Shown one piece after another: positions 6,426 to 16,529 of a DNA stretch of 32,088 bases. The DNA comes from Alphaproteobacteria bacterium (GTDB taxonomy: Bacteria > Pseudomonadota > Alphaproteobacteria > Rhodobacterales > Rhodobacteraceae): contig JAUILL010000038.1 in the NCBI GenBank assembly GCA_030433335.1, positions 1-32,088 on the forward strand. Reading direction: 5' to 3'. A program made the translations under genes and the position numbers. The notes under the pieces are model-generated. The model saw nothing but the letters and a program-made list of their open reading frames with translations. It was not told the origin of the DNA and did no database searches. Position 1 is the stretch's first letter; each line of letters opens with the position of its first letter.

Positions 6426-9215
6426 TCAGAAGTGAACCGAGCGCGAGGTGCCGGGGATTTCCTGCGGCGGTGCGAACTTGGTCAGGTTGATGCCTTTGAC
6501 CGCTGCCTTGTACTCGTCGTTGTTGGGCGTACGGCCAAGGATCGCCGACAGAACAACCACGGGGGTCGAAGCCAAGAGCGATTCACCCTTCTTCTCGGCG
6601 CTGTCTTCCACGACGCGGCCTTGGAACAGGCGAGTCGAGGTCGCAAGAACGGTGTCGCCTTTGGCGGCCTTTTCCTGGTTGCCCATGCAGAGGTTACAGC
6701 CGGGACGCTCGAGGTACAGGATGTTCTCGTACTCGGTGCGGGCGTTGGCTTTGGGGAACAGATCGTCGAACTCAAAGCCCGAGTATTTCTGCAGGATGTC
6801 CCAGTCGCCTTCTTCTTTCAGCTCGTCGATGATGTTGTAGGTCGGTGCTGCCACAACCAGAGGTGCTTTGAACTCGACCTTGCCGTTGGCTTCTTCGAGG
6901 TTCTTGAGCATCTGCGCGACGATCTTGATGTCACCCTTGTGCACCATGCACGAGCCGACAAAGCCCAGATCCACCTTCTTGTCGCCGCCGTAGTACGAAA
7001 CAGGGCGGATGGTGTCGTGGGTGTAACGGCGCGACGGATCGGCGTTGTTCACGTCGGGGTCGGCGATCATGGGCTCGTCGATCAGGTCCAGATCAACTAC
7101 GACTTCGGCAAAGTACTTGGCATTTGCGTCGGGGGTCAGGGCAGGCTTTTCGCCCGACTTGATTTCCGCGATACGCTTGTCCGCTTTGTCGATCAGACCC
7201 TGCAGGGTCTTGGCTTCGTTATCCATGCCCTTGTCGATCATGGTCTGGATACGGCCTTTGGCCAGTTCCAGCGAACCGATCAGGGTTTCATCGTTGGAGA
7301 TACAGATCGAGGCTTTCGCCTTCATCTCTGCGGTCCAGTCGGTGAAGGTGAACGCTTGGTCCGCCAGCAGGGTGCCGATGTGCACTTCGATGATGCGGCC
7401 TTGGAATACGTTGTCGCCGCACTGCTTGAGCATCTGCGCCTGAGTTGCGTGCACCACATCGCGGAAGTCCATGTGGTCCGCCATCTGGCCCTTGAAGGTC
7501 ACTTTGACCGACTCGGGGATGGGCATGGTGGCTTCGCCGGTGGCCAGCGCCAGAGCAACGGTGCCCGAGTCCGCACCAAAGGCAACGCCCTTGGACATAC
7601 GGGTGTGGCTGTCGCCGCCGATGATGATGTCCCAGTCGCTGACGGTGATGTCGTTCAGCACTTTGTGGATCACGTCGGTCATCGCGTGGTATTCGCCCTT
7701 GGGGTCGCGCGCGGTGATCAGACCGAAGTCGTTCATGAACTTCATCAGACGGGGGATGTTGGCCTGCGCCTTCTTGTCCCAAACCGAAGCAGTGTGACAG
7801 CCCGACTGGTACGCGCCGTCAACGGTCGGCGAAATGGTGGTCGCCGCCATAGCTTCGAGTTCCTGGCTGGTCATCAGGCCGGTGGTGTCCTGCGAGCCAA
7901 CGATGTTCACTTTGACGCGGACGTCCGAGCCTGCGTGCAGAACTTTGCCCTTTTCAACGCCAACAGCGTTCGCGTTGAAGATTTTCTCAACAGCGGTCAG
8001 GCCCTGATCGGCAACGGTGACTTCTTTCGAAGGCGCATAGACGGCGGGGGCTTCGACACCCAGAGTTTCAGCGGCGAATGTCTGCAGCTTTTTGCCGAAG
8101 ACAACAGCGTAGGAACCGCCGGCCTTCATGAACTCGACCTTCTGCGGGGTGAAGGCAGAGGACACGTCTACCAGCTCTTCGCCGGAGTCGCTGTAGAGCT
8201 TCTTGTCTTTGGTGTTGATGGTCAGGACGGTGCCCGTCTCGACCGAGTATTTCTGGTCCAGAACGGGGTTGCCATCGTTGTTCAGGATCGGCTTGCCGTT
8301 CTCGTCCAGCTTCTTGACCCAGTTTTTCAGGTCCAGACCGATGCCGCCGGTCACGCCAACGGTGGTCAGGAAGATCGGCGAAATGCCGTTGGTGCCGGCC
8401 ACAACGGGGGCGATGTTCACGAAGGGAACATAGGGGCTGGCTTTTTTACCGGTCCACAGCGCGACGTTGTTCACACCGGACATACGCGACGAGCCCACAC
8501 CCATGGTGCCTTTTTCAGCGATCAGCATGACGCGTGCGTCGGGGTGCTGTGCCTGCAGGTCTTGGATTTCTTTCTGCGCTTCGGGGCTGATCATGCACTT
8601 GCCGTGCAGTTCGCGGTCCGAACGCGAGTGCGCCTGGTTGCCGGGCGACAGAAGGTCGGTCGAGATATCGCCTTCGGCGGCGATGTAGGTCACAACTTTG
8701 ACCTCTTCGTCCACTTCGGGAAGCTTGGTGAAGAATTCGGCCTTCGCGTAGCTTTCCAGAATGTCTTTGGCGATGGCGTTGCCGTCTTTGAACGCAGCGG
8801 CCAGACGCTCCATGTCTGCCTCATAGAGGAAGACCTGAGTTTTCAGGACGTCAGCAGCTTTGCCAGCGATCTCTGCGTCGTCACCCAGAGCCAGATCCAG
8901 CAGAACCTCGATCGAGGGGCCACCCTTCATGTGCGACAGCAGTTCGAATGCGAAATCGGGGGTGATTTCTGCAACGGTCGCTTCGCCAAGGATGATCTTT
9001 TTCAGGAACGCTGCCTTCACACCTGCGGCGCTCGTGGTGCCGGGCAGGGTGTTGTAGATGAAGAAGTTCAGCGAGTCTTCGCGGTGCTCGTTCGCTGTGT
9101 CCTCGATCTGCGCGATCAGTTCAGCAACCAGCGCGCCGTCGTCGATCGGCTTGGGGTGCAGGCCCTGGCCTTTGCGGGTTTCGATTTCTTCAAGATAGGC
9201 AGTGTACAAGCTCAT
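6426..9215 (-). CDS. acnB: Aconitate hydratase B (bifunctional aconitase / 2-methylisocitrate dehydratase)
   Basis: This cytoplasmic TCA-cycle enzyme interconverts citrate and isocitrate through cis-aconitate, and in this family also acts on 2-methyl-cis-aconitate. The order is that of AcnB: an N-terminal HEAT-like region (about 1-160), the swivel domain, then the catalytic domains. The [4Fe-4S] ligands are Cys756 (VGSCMVHKGD) and Cys840/Cys843 (RPGCNLCMGNQ). Other AcnB signatures are GGDSHTRMSKGVAFGADSGT and TSTRLFQGR. At 929 residues it is about 60 longer than the E. coli enzyme. Part of the extra length is an insertion between the first cluster Cys and the CxxC pair (84 residues apart here, 59 in E. 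coli from memory). The ATG at 9215 is preceded by AGGGA at a fitting distance. It is monocistronic, with its own terminator. Codon use is strongly GC-biased, which also creates a long empty frame on the opposite strand. Confidence 0.97.
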   Translation of the reverse strand: MSLYTAYLEEIETRKGQGLHPKPIDDGALVAELIAQIEDTANEHREDSLNFFIYNTLPGTTSAAGVKAAFLKKIILGEATVAEITPDFAFELLSHMKGGPSIEVLLDLALGDDAEIAGKAADVLKTQVFLYEADMERLAAAFKDGNAIAKDILESYAKAEFFTKLPEVDEEVKVVTYIAAEGDISTDLLSPGNQAHSRSDRELHGKCMISPEAQKEIQDLQAQHPDARVMLIAEKGTMGVGSSRMSGVNNVALWTGKKASPYVPFVNIAPVVAGTNGISPIFLTTVGVTGGIGLDLKNWVKKLDENGKPILNNDGNPVLDQKYSVETGTVLTINTKDKKLYSDSGEELVDVSSAFTPQKVEFMKAGGSYAVVFGKKLQTFAAETLGVEAPAVYAPSKEVTVADQGLTAVEKIFNANAVGVEKGKVLHAGSDVRVKVNIVGSQDTTGLMTSQELEAMAATTISPTVDGAYQSGCHTASVWDKKAQANIPRLMKFMNDFGLITARDPKGEYHAMTDVIHKVLNDITVSDWDIIIGGDSHTRMSKGVAFGADSGTVALALATGEATMPIPESVKVTFKGQMADHMDFRDVVHATQAQMLKQCGDNVFQGRIIEVHIGTLLADQAFTFTDWTAEMKAKASICISNDETLIGSLELAKGRIQTMIDKGMDNEAKTLQGLIDKADKRIAEIKSGEKPALTPDANAKYFAEVVVDLDLIDEPMIADPDVNNADPSRRYTHDTIRPVSYYGGDKKVDLGFVGSCMVHKGDIKIVAQMLKNLEEANGKVEFKAPLVVAAPTYNIIDELKEEGDWDILQKYSGFEFDDLFPKANARTEYENILYLERPGCNLCMGNQEKAAKGDTVLATSTRLFQGRVVEDSAEKKGESLLASTPVVVLSAILGRTPNNDEYKAAVKGINLTKFAPPQEIPGTSRSVHF

Positions 9216-10799
<1,584 letters not shown>

Positions 10800-10996
10800 G
10801 AGAATATTTTGCATTAACCGTTCGTCGTGATGCTCAAAATGTCGCGGTTTGCTGCCAGACAATGCCCGCTAAGGGCTCAGGTCTTGCACCCCCCTGCGAT
10901 TGTTGGCTAAGTGCGCGCACTAAAGGGTAGGGTGGCTAGGAAAACGAGGCCATCCGACGCACGACGAATACGCATTGAATGACGGGGCGTAGTAAG

Positions 10997-12121
10997 ATGA
11001 CTATTTCGAGTAAGAAAACTCTGGTTCTTCACATCGGCGACCCCAAAACTGGATCAACTGCAATTCAAGACGCGCTCGCGACGAACCGAATTTCAGTGAA
11101 TGGACAGCTCCCCTTTTACAACTCCAAGCTCGCCCATAACGTGATCGTCAAGCACATTCGCAACTACGAAGGTGAAAAGCCTGAAAGCAAAGAACAAGCG
11201 AAAACGGCGCTGACTAAGATGGCGAATGGAATCGCCAATTCGAAGTCTGATGTCTGTGTGATTTCTGCGGAACTCCTCGCCGACATTTCTGCGAGCCGCT
11301 TCAAGAAGATCTATGACGAGTTCTTCGCGCCGCACGTGGCGGAACTGAAGATTATCGCTTACGTCAGGCCGCATATTTCTTGGATTCTGGCGACCTTTGG
11401 TGAAAGCCTGAAGATCGGAAACTTCAAAGGCGATCTCGAGACCTTCTATAATAGTCGCATGAAGCGTGATAATATTTTCCCGTATCACGCACGCTTCAAA
11501 GAATGGCAAAGTGTGTTTGGAGACGCGCTTGTTGTGCGACCTTTTTCCAGACAGCTTCTCGTTTCCCAATCGGTGATTTCCGACTTTGCCGAAACAGCCT
11601 TTGGCGCTGACAACTATAAGATTGCAGACTTGGAGCTACTTGACCGGAGCAACGTATCCCTTGGTCTCGAGGACCTGATCCGGATTTCGTTTTTGCACGA
11701 ATTCGTGGAGCATAAGCCCTGGATTTTTCGCCATCACCTTGGTTGGGAAGTCCATAGGGTAATTGGTTTGATGCAAGGTCGCGATGGGAAGAAAGCCGCT
11801 CCAAAGACGAAAGTCCAAATTCACAAGGAACTAGCGAAGACAGCGCAGAAGAGATTTCTCGAAGATGCCAAATTGATGGACCGAGACTTTTTTTCCGAAA
11901 CGCCGTTTTTGACTGCCGCATTGGAAGACGCTGTTCGCTCGGCATGTGAAGTGCCACAGTCAATTGCGCCTGAAGAGTACTTTTCAGACTCTGAGATGCG
12001 AACACTCACACTCTTTTCAGAGATGTTCGCGAGCGCATTCGAAAAACAGGGCGAGCCGTGGGTCCGTCATTTCGAAGATTTGCGTATTCAAACTCGTGCG
12101 AAAAGTCTCAGTGAAAACTGA
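10997..12121 (+). CDS. Sulfotransferase-like protein (first of tandem pair)
   Basis: The protein carries LVLHIGDPKTGSTAIQ near its N-terminus, the 5'-phosphosulfate-binding P-loop of PAPS-dependent sulfotransferases. IIAYVRPHISWILATFGESL lies about 110 residues later and fits the 3'-phosphate-binding strand and helix with Arg and Ser. No signal peptide or membrane helix is seen, so it acts in the cytoplasm. Two starts are possible, ATG 10979 and ATG 10997; the second is preferred because GGGG (10984-10987) lies 9 bases before it. The next gene, 47 bases downstream by frame, is a diverged copy with the same blocks (ISAE, AYVRPH, RPF and a following LEDL/LEEL segment). The C-terminal third is lysine-rich and not recognised. 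Acceptor unknown; a surface glycan or the secreted protein are guesses from context. Confidence 0.7.
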   Translation: MTISSKKTLVLHIGDPKTGSTAIQDALATNRISVNGQLPFYNSKLAHNVIVKHIRNYEGEKPESKEQAKTALTKMANGIANSKSDVCVISAELLADISASRFKKIYDEFFAPHVAELKIIAYVRPHISWILATFGESLKIGNFKGDLETFYNSRMKRDNIFPYHARFKEWQSVFGDALVVRPFSRQLLVSQSVISDFAETAFGADNYKIADLELLDRSNVSLGLEDLIRISFLHEFVEHKPWIFRHHLGWEVHRVIGLMQGRDGKKAAPKTKVQIHKELAKTAQKRFLEDAKLMDRDFFSETPFLTAALEDAVRSACEVPQSIAPEEYFSDSEMRTLTLFSEMFASAFEKQGEPWVRHFEDLRIQTRAKSLSEN

Positions 12122-12168
12122 GATTCTATCTATAGCTTGGCGCCACCTCTTCCGCGGGAGAATTGTCC

Positions 12169-13311
12169 GTGATTAAAAAGCTCGTGTTTCACATCGGTGA
12201 TCCCAAATGTGGGTCGACCGCGATTCAAGCTGCGATGCAGAAGAATGCATGTGTCCCAGCGAGAACGACGCTTGTGAGCCAACGGGAATTCAACGCAAGC
12301 GCGCTTGCCAACGTGATGGCAAGAAGCAACCAACAGCGTATTAAAAACCAACTTCTAGAAAAACGAGAATGGTGCGAAAGCCACAAAGCTGATATCGGGC
12401 TCATTTCTGCAGAGTTTTTTGAAAGAGTCGCTCCCGAGCAATTTGATGCTGCCCTCAAGGAGTACTTGCCAGAATATGTGCCGGACGTCCGTGCAATTGC
12501 TTACGTCAGACCTCATTCGAGCCGACTGATCTCTGGATATGCACAACGCATCAAAACAGGGGCTTTTATTGGCGATCTCAGTGAGTGCACCGATAAGATG
12601 TGCGCTGGAACGCTTCTACAGTATTACCCTAGGTTTTTCCGTTGGAAGAAATTACTTCACGATCGGTTCATTTTGCGTCCATTTACTCGCAATGAGTTAA
12701 AGTCAGGCGATATCGTTGACGACTTTTTCTCACAGGTGTTATGTGGAGAAGAGTATACGCTGCAAACTGTTGAGCCATCGAATGAGAGCCTTTCTCTCGA
12801 GGAATTGGCTGGTCTTTTGATCGTCCAAGAAGGTCTCATTCAAGGCGGGGTTCCCAAGCACCTGCGTCTGCCTATAGGAGCCGCGGTCGCTAGGCAGCTT
12901 AGCAAAAAATCAAATAGGCTTTGGACCAAGCTTCTTCTAGATAAGCGGAATGCCGAAAAAATGTACGTGCGCTTTCGCGATGATGCACGGGCTCTCGATG
13001 CAGAGTTTTTTCAGCGTCCTCTTATGGAGAATGAGCTGCTCCATGCGGTGGAGACTTCGATCGAGAATGAACAATCTTTGAAAGCAAGCCAGTTTTTTTC
13101 AGAAAAGAAGATCGAGAAGCTTCGGAAGATATCCGGAAGAATCTCGATGCTTCCTGCGGAAGATATGAAGTCTTGGCATCAAGAGTACCAAATTGAAACG
13201 GGGCAAATTTTTGGGAAAAAGTCAAGAAAAGCGATATTGTTCTTCAGGAAGGCGCGTGAAAGAGAAGTCTGGAACGCGGTGGATGAAATAGTAGATCATC
13301 TACTACCTTAG
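12169..13311 (+). CDS. Sulfotransferase-like protein (second of tandem pair)
   Basis: It begins with LVFHIGDPKCGSTAIQ, the PAPS P-loop motif with Cys in place of the usual Thr/Ser before GST. It has AIAYVRPHSSRLISGYAQR as the 3'-phosphate segment, and blocks LISAE and ILRPFTRNEL shared with the gene before it. The start GTG at 12169 is preferred over TTG 12163 because GGGAG (12156-12160) lies 8 bases upstream of it. The coding sequence is clearly AT-richer than the flanking housekeeping genes and uses many AAA/AAG codons, which hints at transfer or relaxed selection. It ends convergently with the SapC-like gene at 13354, with only 42 bases between. The family is likely; the substrate is unknown. 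Confidence 0.68.
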   Translation: MIKKLVFHIGDPKCGSTAIQAAMQKNACVPARTTLVSQREFNASALANVMARSNQQRIKNQLLEKREWCESHKADIGLISAEFFERVAPEQFDAALKEYLPEYVPDVRAIAYVRPHSSRLISGYAQRIKTGAFIGDLSECTDKMCAGTLLQYYPRFFRWKKLLHDRFILRPFTRNELKSGDIVDDFFSQVLCGEEYTLQTVEPSNESLSLEELAGLLIVQEGLIQGGVPKHLRLPIGAAVARQLSKKSNRLWTKLLLDKRNAEKMYVRFRDDARALDAEFFQRPLMENELLHAVETSIENEQSLKASQFFSEKKIEKLRKISGRISMLPAEDMKSWHQEYQIETGQIFGKKSRKAILFFRKAREREVWNAVDEIVDHLLP

Positions 13312-13353
13312 TGGCCTTCATATCTTTGCCATTTTCCGGATGTGCGACCGGAA

Positions 13354-14073
13354 TCAAAACTGTATTGAGCTGCTAGATGAGAGAAACTGTGAGATATCCA
13401 GTCCTGCTTTTTTTTCTTTAATATCGTTTGGAGACTGTTGCAGGGCAAAAGCAGAGAAACTTTGCGCGGTCACATAGTTTCGATGTGAAAATAACATCAC
13501 CATCAATAGACGGAATGCTTGTGCGTGGGGGCGCTGCAGGTTTTTTTCGATGAGGTTGTTCTGATCGATCTCATATACAGTAGAATTCATACCGTTTTTT
13601 AGAAAGCCCTCTTCGACTAGGACACGCGCTGACGCCGTCAAGCGTTTTCTGCCCTGAGCAAATCCGACAAGTACTCTCTTCAAGGCCGCTTGGTTTTCGG
13701 GAATTCGTGGTTTGTCTTCGCCGATTTGTAGGTGTAGCAGCCTTTCTTCCTTGCCGGATGCAGTTGCGTTGAAGGGCAGCATGCGCAGAGCCAATGGCAC
13801 ATATGGCAGCGTCCATTCACCAGCCGTGTTAGTCGGTGGAGACACAAGGCGATCTCGCCGGAGATCCAGCATAATTTCAGGCCCCTCACGACCCGCGATC
13901 GCTGCGATTGGAAGGTGGTAAGCGATCATGTGAAGTTCGCTGTATGCTACAGGGCAAAAATCGAGAAAAGTGCCAAAATTCGGCCGTTCATTCTCTGGCC
14001 ATGCCGCCAGATGCTTTCCGCTGATCGGATCTGGCCTAGGATTTCCAGGCAGGCGTTCGTACCACTCAGTCAT
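13354..14073 (-). CDS. SapC-like protein (second gene of pair)
   Basis: The 239-residue protein resembles the SapC family (PF07277): VAYSELHMIAYHLPIAAIA (about 42-60) matches the 'vPl...Ef...a..yPivf' block, and GEWTLPYVPLALRMLPF (about 84-100) matches the family's 'g.W....Y.Pa.lr.yPF' block. An acidic and basic C-terminal part follows, as in other family members. The family was named after a Campylobacter fetus S-layer-linked protein, but its biochemical role is not settled. The start at 14073 overlaps the stop of the upstream gene by four bases (ATGA), so the two are translationally coupled. There is no signal peptide. Both genes sit divergently next to the T1SS genes, which suggests a role with the secreted protein, but this is inference. 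Confidence 0.65.
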   Translation of the reverse strand: MTEWYERLPGNPRPDPISGKHLAAWPENERPNFGTFLDFCPVAYSELHMIAYHLPIAAIAGREGPEIMLDLRRDRLVSPPTNTAGEWTLPYVPLALRMLPFNATASGKEERLLHLQIGEDKPRIPENQAALKRVLVGFAQGRKRLTASARVLVEEGFLKNGMNSTVYEIDQNNLIEKNLQRPHAQAFRLLMVMLFSHRNYVTAQSFSAFALQQSPNDIKEKKAGLDISQFLSSSSSIQF

Positions 14074-14771
14074 GAGATTTCAATTTCTCGTTCGTTTCGT
14101 CTGATAATCTGACCCATGCGGAATAGCGAAAGCCTTTGAGCTGTCAGAAAAGACAGTGCTAGTTTCCAACTCTCTTCCTGAATGCCAGAAAGCAAAATGG
14201 GGTGGTTAATCTCAAGAATCGCGGTGAAAAACTCAGGAACCTCAAATCGCTCTTGAATGTCCCGTGGCAGTTCGATGGGTTCAAGCATATCATGCCTGAC
14301 CAGTGCCGAAGTGAGAGATTTTTCCCAGTCAAAAGTGCGTGTAAACAGCTCTAGTTTTTTCAGTTTTAGCTCGGCCCCAGCGCTCATGTTCCCGAGATGG
14401 TCATAGATGTAGGAGCCTGCGTTCCGCTCTGAAGCGGGTGCAGCGCGATCTAAGCCAATGTCAAAATCGCCAAGCAAGTGATTTTTGTGTCTGAAGGGGT
14501 AAGCTTGCAAAAGTACAGGCAGCGTATCCAGCCCCACCCGCCGAATGCCCGGAATTTCAGCATCTCTCAGCAAGGTGCGGACAGCAACCAGCTCGAGGCC
14601 GCCTACATCGTTGCGTCGCCAGACAATCGGGTAGTGACTACTCAGATCAAAGCTCTCTTCCATGCATATTGGTACAAACCTCTCGCATAGTGTTGGCTTG
14701 TATGAAAATGGATCAAAGATCCTGTGAGCCGTATCCCAAAGCTCTTGAAGAGGAATGAAAGATTGATACAA
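14070..14771 (-). CDS. SapC-like protein (first gene of pair)
   Basis: This is a diverged paralogue of the next gene. ERFVPICMEESFDLSSHYPIVW (about 30-51; key residues V-P and the YPIVW end) is the SapC block for recognising the family. GLDTLPVLLQAYPFRH (about 79-94) corresponds to the 'Y.P..LR.yPF' block, and an FDIGLD acidic motif follows, also typical. The 233-residue frame starts with TTG at 14771; AAGG lies 9 bases upstream and no ATG occurs before the conserved block, so this start is accepted with some doubt. Only 51 bases separate it from the T1SS ATPase gene, so the two units share a very compact divergent promoter region. Confidence 0.65.
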   Translation of the reverse strand: MYQSFIPLQELWDTAHRIFDPFSYKPTLCERFVPICMEESFDLSSHYPIVWRRNDVGGLELVAVRTLLRDAEIPGIRRVGLDTLPVLLQAYPFRHKNHLLGDFDIGLDRAAPASERNAGSYIYDHLGNMSAGAELKLKKLELFTRTFDWEKSLTSALVRHDMLEPIELPRDIQERFEVPEFFTAILEINHPILLSGIQEESWKLALSFLTAQRLSLFRMGQIIRRNEREIEIS

Positions 14772-14822
14772 GTTGGGAGACCTTTTTGGTAGGCCCTGAA
14801 TTCTACGGGCATTGGACAGATA

Positions 14823-16529
14823 ATGAATATAGCAAATCTTTTAAAGCAATATAGCTCTCAATATCTCACGCTATGGTTTGTTAGCCTTTTTGTGTCGATT
14901 TTGGCGCTGAGCCCCTTTGTTTACATGATGCAAATAAGCTCGCGCGTTTATGTGAGTTACAGCTGGGAGACGTTGGGGTTCTTATCAGCGCTGATTGCCT
15001 TTGTGATGATTGTCTGGGGTGCTATGGGCTACTACCGCGACAATGGCCTGTCTGCCATAGGTTTCAAAATCGATAATGACCTTCGGTCACAAGTTTTTGA
15101 TGCGGTTAATCGTAGCGGTCAGAAAGATGCCTTTCGCTCTTACGCTGATATCGCCACTTTCCGGGACGGGGTGACAGGAAGCTTCACTGCAAATCTAATG
15201 GATGCCACTCTGACGCCACTCTTCGTCGGCGTCCTCTTCCTTTTGCACCCTGTTTTCGGCTGGTTGTCGATTGTGTTTATCGGTTTGATTGCGCTGCTTA
15301 GCTTTCAAGCTCGAAAAATATGGAAGAATGCCCGCAAAGCAGCAAAACCGTTGGAGGATGAAGCCTATGCCTTCGGCTTGTCGACTGCTGCGAAGTCAGA
15401 TGTCGTCCGTGCGATGGGGTTCCTTGGTGGTGTTCGACATCAGTGGGGGAAGCTGCAAGCTGACGCATCAGAAAAGCTGATGACGGGCAAAATGTCGGCA
15501 CGACACGTGGAAACCTATATCAGCATGATGAACCGCTCTGAGATGCCGCTGGTTCTTGGTGTCGCGGCAGTCTTGTTCCTGCTAGACGAAGTGACTGCAG
15601 AAACAGGTTTTGCGGCGTTCATCGTGATGATGCGTGGTGTAGCGCCAGCAGTAGCCATTGCAAAGAACTGGTCGGTTGTGCAGGAAACCCGCGACGCGAT
15701 GCAACGTCTTAACGTGGTTCTTGAGCAGAATCGTGAAGTAAAGAAAGCGGCTCTCCCGACAATGGTCGGTCATCTTACCTGCGCACACGTTGGCTACCGA
15801 ACGAAGGCAGGAAAAAGCCTGCTGTCTGGAATTCATTTCAGTGTCCCCGCAGGGTCTGTGGTTGCCGTTATTGGACCGAGTGGAGCAGGTAAATCAACTC
15901 TACTTCGATTGCTTTCTGGGGCAGAACAAGTCAGTGCGGGTAATGTGAAAATTGACGGTTTCCCTATGGCACAGTGGCCAGAGGCTCAGCGTGGTGCTTC
16001 GATTGGCTATCTGCCGCAGACTGTGGACCTCTTGCCCGGGACCGTCGCCCAAAACGTTTCCCGGTTCGATCCAAGTCAGCCTGATAACAACAAAATTTTC
16101 GAAGCACTTGGCCGTGCCGGCGCGCTTGAGATGGTCCAAGGGCTGGAACGCGGTCTGAATTTCATCCTCGCACCAGATGGCGCACCCTTGTCTGGCGGTC
16201 AAAAGCAGCGGATTGGTCTGGCTCGAGCCTACTACAATTCGCCTAGGATCTTGATCATGGATGAACCAGATTCAGCTCTGGACTCCGAAGGCGAAAAGAA
16301 CCTTGCCTATGGGATTCTCGAGATGAAGCGTGCTGGGGCGACAACCGTTTTCAGCACACACAAAACTAACATGCTCCAGATCAGTGATTTTGTTTTGGTG
16401 ATCAAAGACGGCTACATGCACTCGTTTAGCTCCAAAGATGACATGATCGGACGGCTTGAGCAGTCGGGAAATCGGTTGCTCGCGACCAACGACGACACTG
16501 ATGCCCCGAAAGGGCAGTTACATGGTTAA
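14823..16529 (+). CDS. Type I secretion system permease/ATPase (PrtD-type ABC exporter)
   Basis: This inner-membrane ABC half-transporter powers export of RTX-type substrates straight to the outside. Residues 1-300 hold the six-helix membrane domain, including helices at about 16-36, 50-70, 130-160 and 243-280. The ATPase domain has Walker A GPSGAGKST (351-359), signature LSGGQ (456-460), Walker B ILIMDEP (476-482) and an H-loop, FSTHK. There is no N-terminal C39 peptidase-like domain, so it is of the PrtD/LapB-like short type, and the length of 568 is normal. The next gene overlaps by 8 bases and encodes the adaptor. A TolC-type outer-membrane component is not in the window and must be elsewhere. 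Likely cargo: the RTX protein at 1631 or another C-terminally signalled protein. Confidence 0.93.
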   Translation: MNIANLLKQYSSQYLTLWFVSLFVSILALSPFVYMMQISSRVYVSYSWETLGFLSALIAFVMIVWGAMGYYRDNGLSAIGFKIDNDLRSQVFDAVNRSGQKDAFRSYADIATFRDGVTGSFTANLMDATLTPLFVGVLFLLHPVFGWLSIVFIGLIALLSFQARKIWKNARKAAKPLEDEAYAFGLSTAAKSDVVRAMGFLGGVRHQWGKLQADASEKLMTGKMSARHVETYISMMNRSEMPLVLGVAAVLFLLDEVTAETGFAAFIVMMRGVAPAVAIAKNWSVVQETRDAMQRLNVVLEQNREVKKAALPTMVGHLTCAHVGYRTKAGKSLLSGIHFSVPAGSVVAVIGPSGAGKSTLLRLLSGAEQVSAGNVKIDGFPMAQWPEAQRGASIGYLPQTVDLLPGTVAQNVSRFDPSQPDNNKIFEALGRAGALEMVQGLERGLNFILAPDGAPLSGGQKQRIGLARAYYNSPRILIMDEPDSALDSEGEKNLAYGILEMKRAGATTVFSTHKTNMLQISDFVLVIKDGYMHSFSSKDDMIGRLEQSGNRLLATNDDTDAPKGQLHG

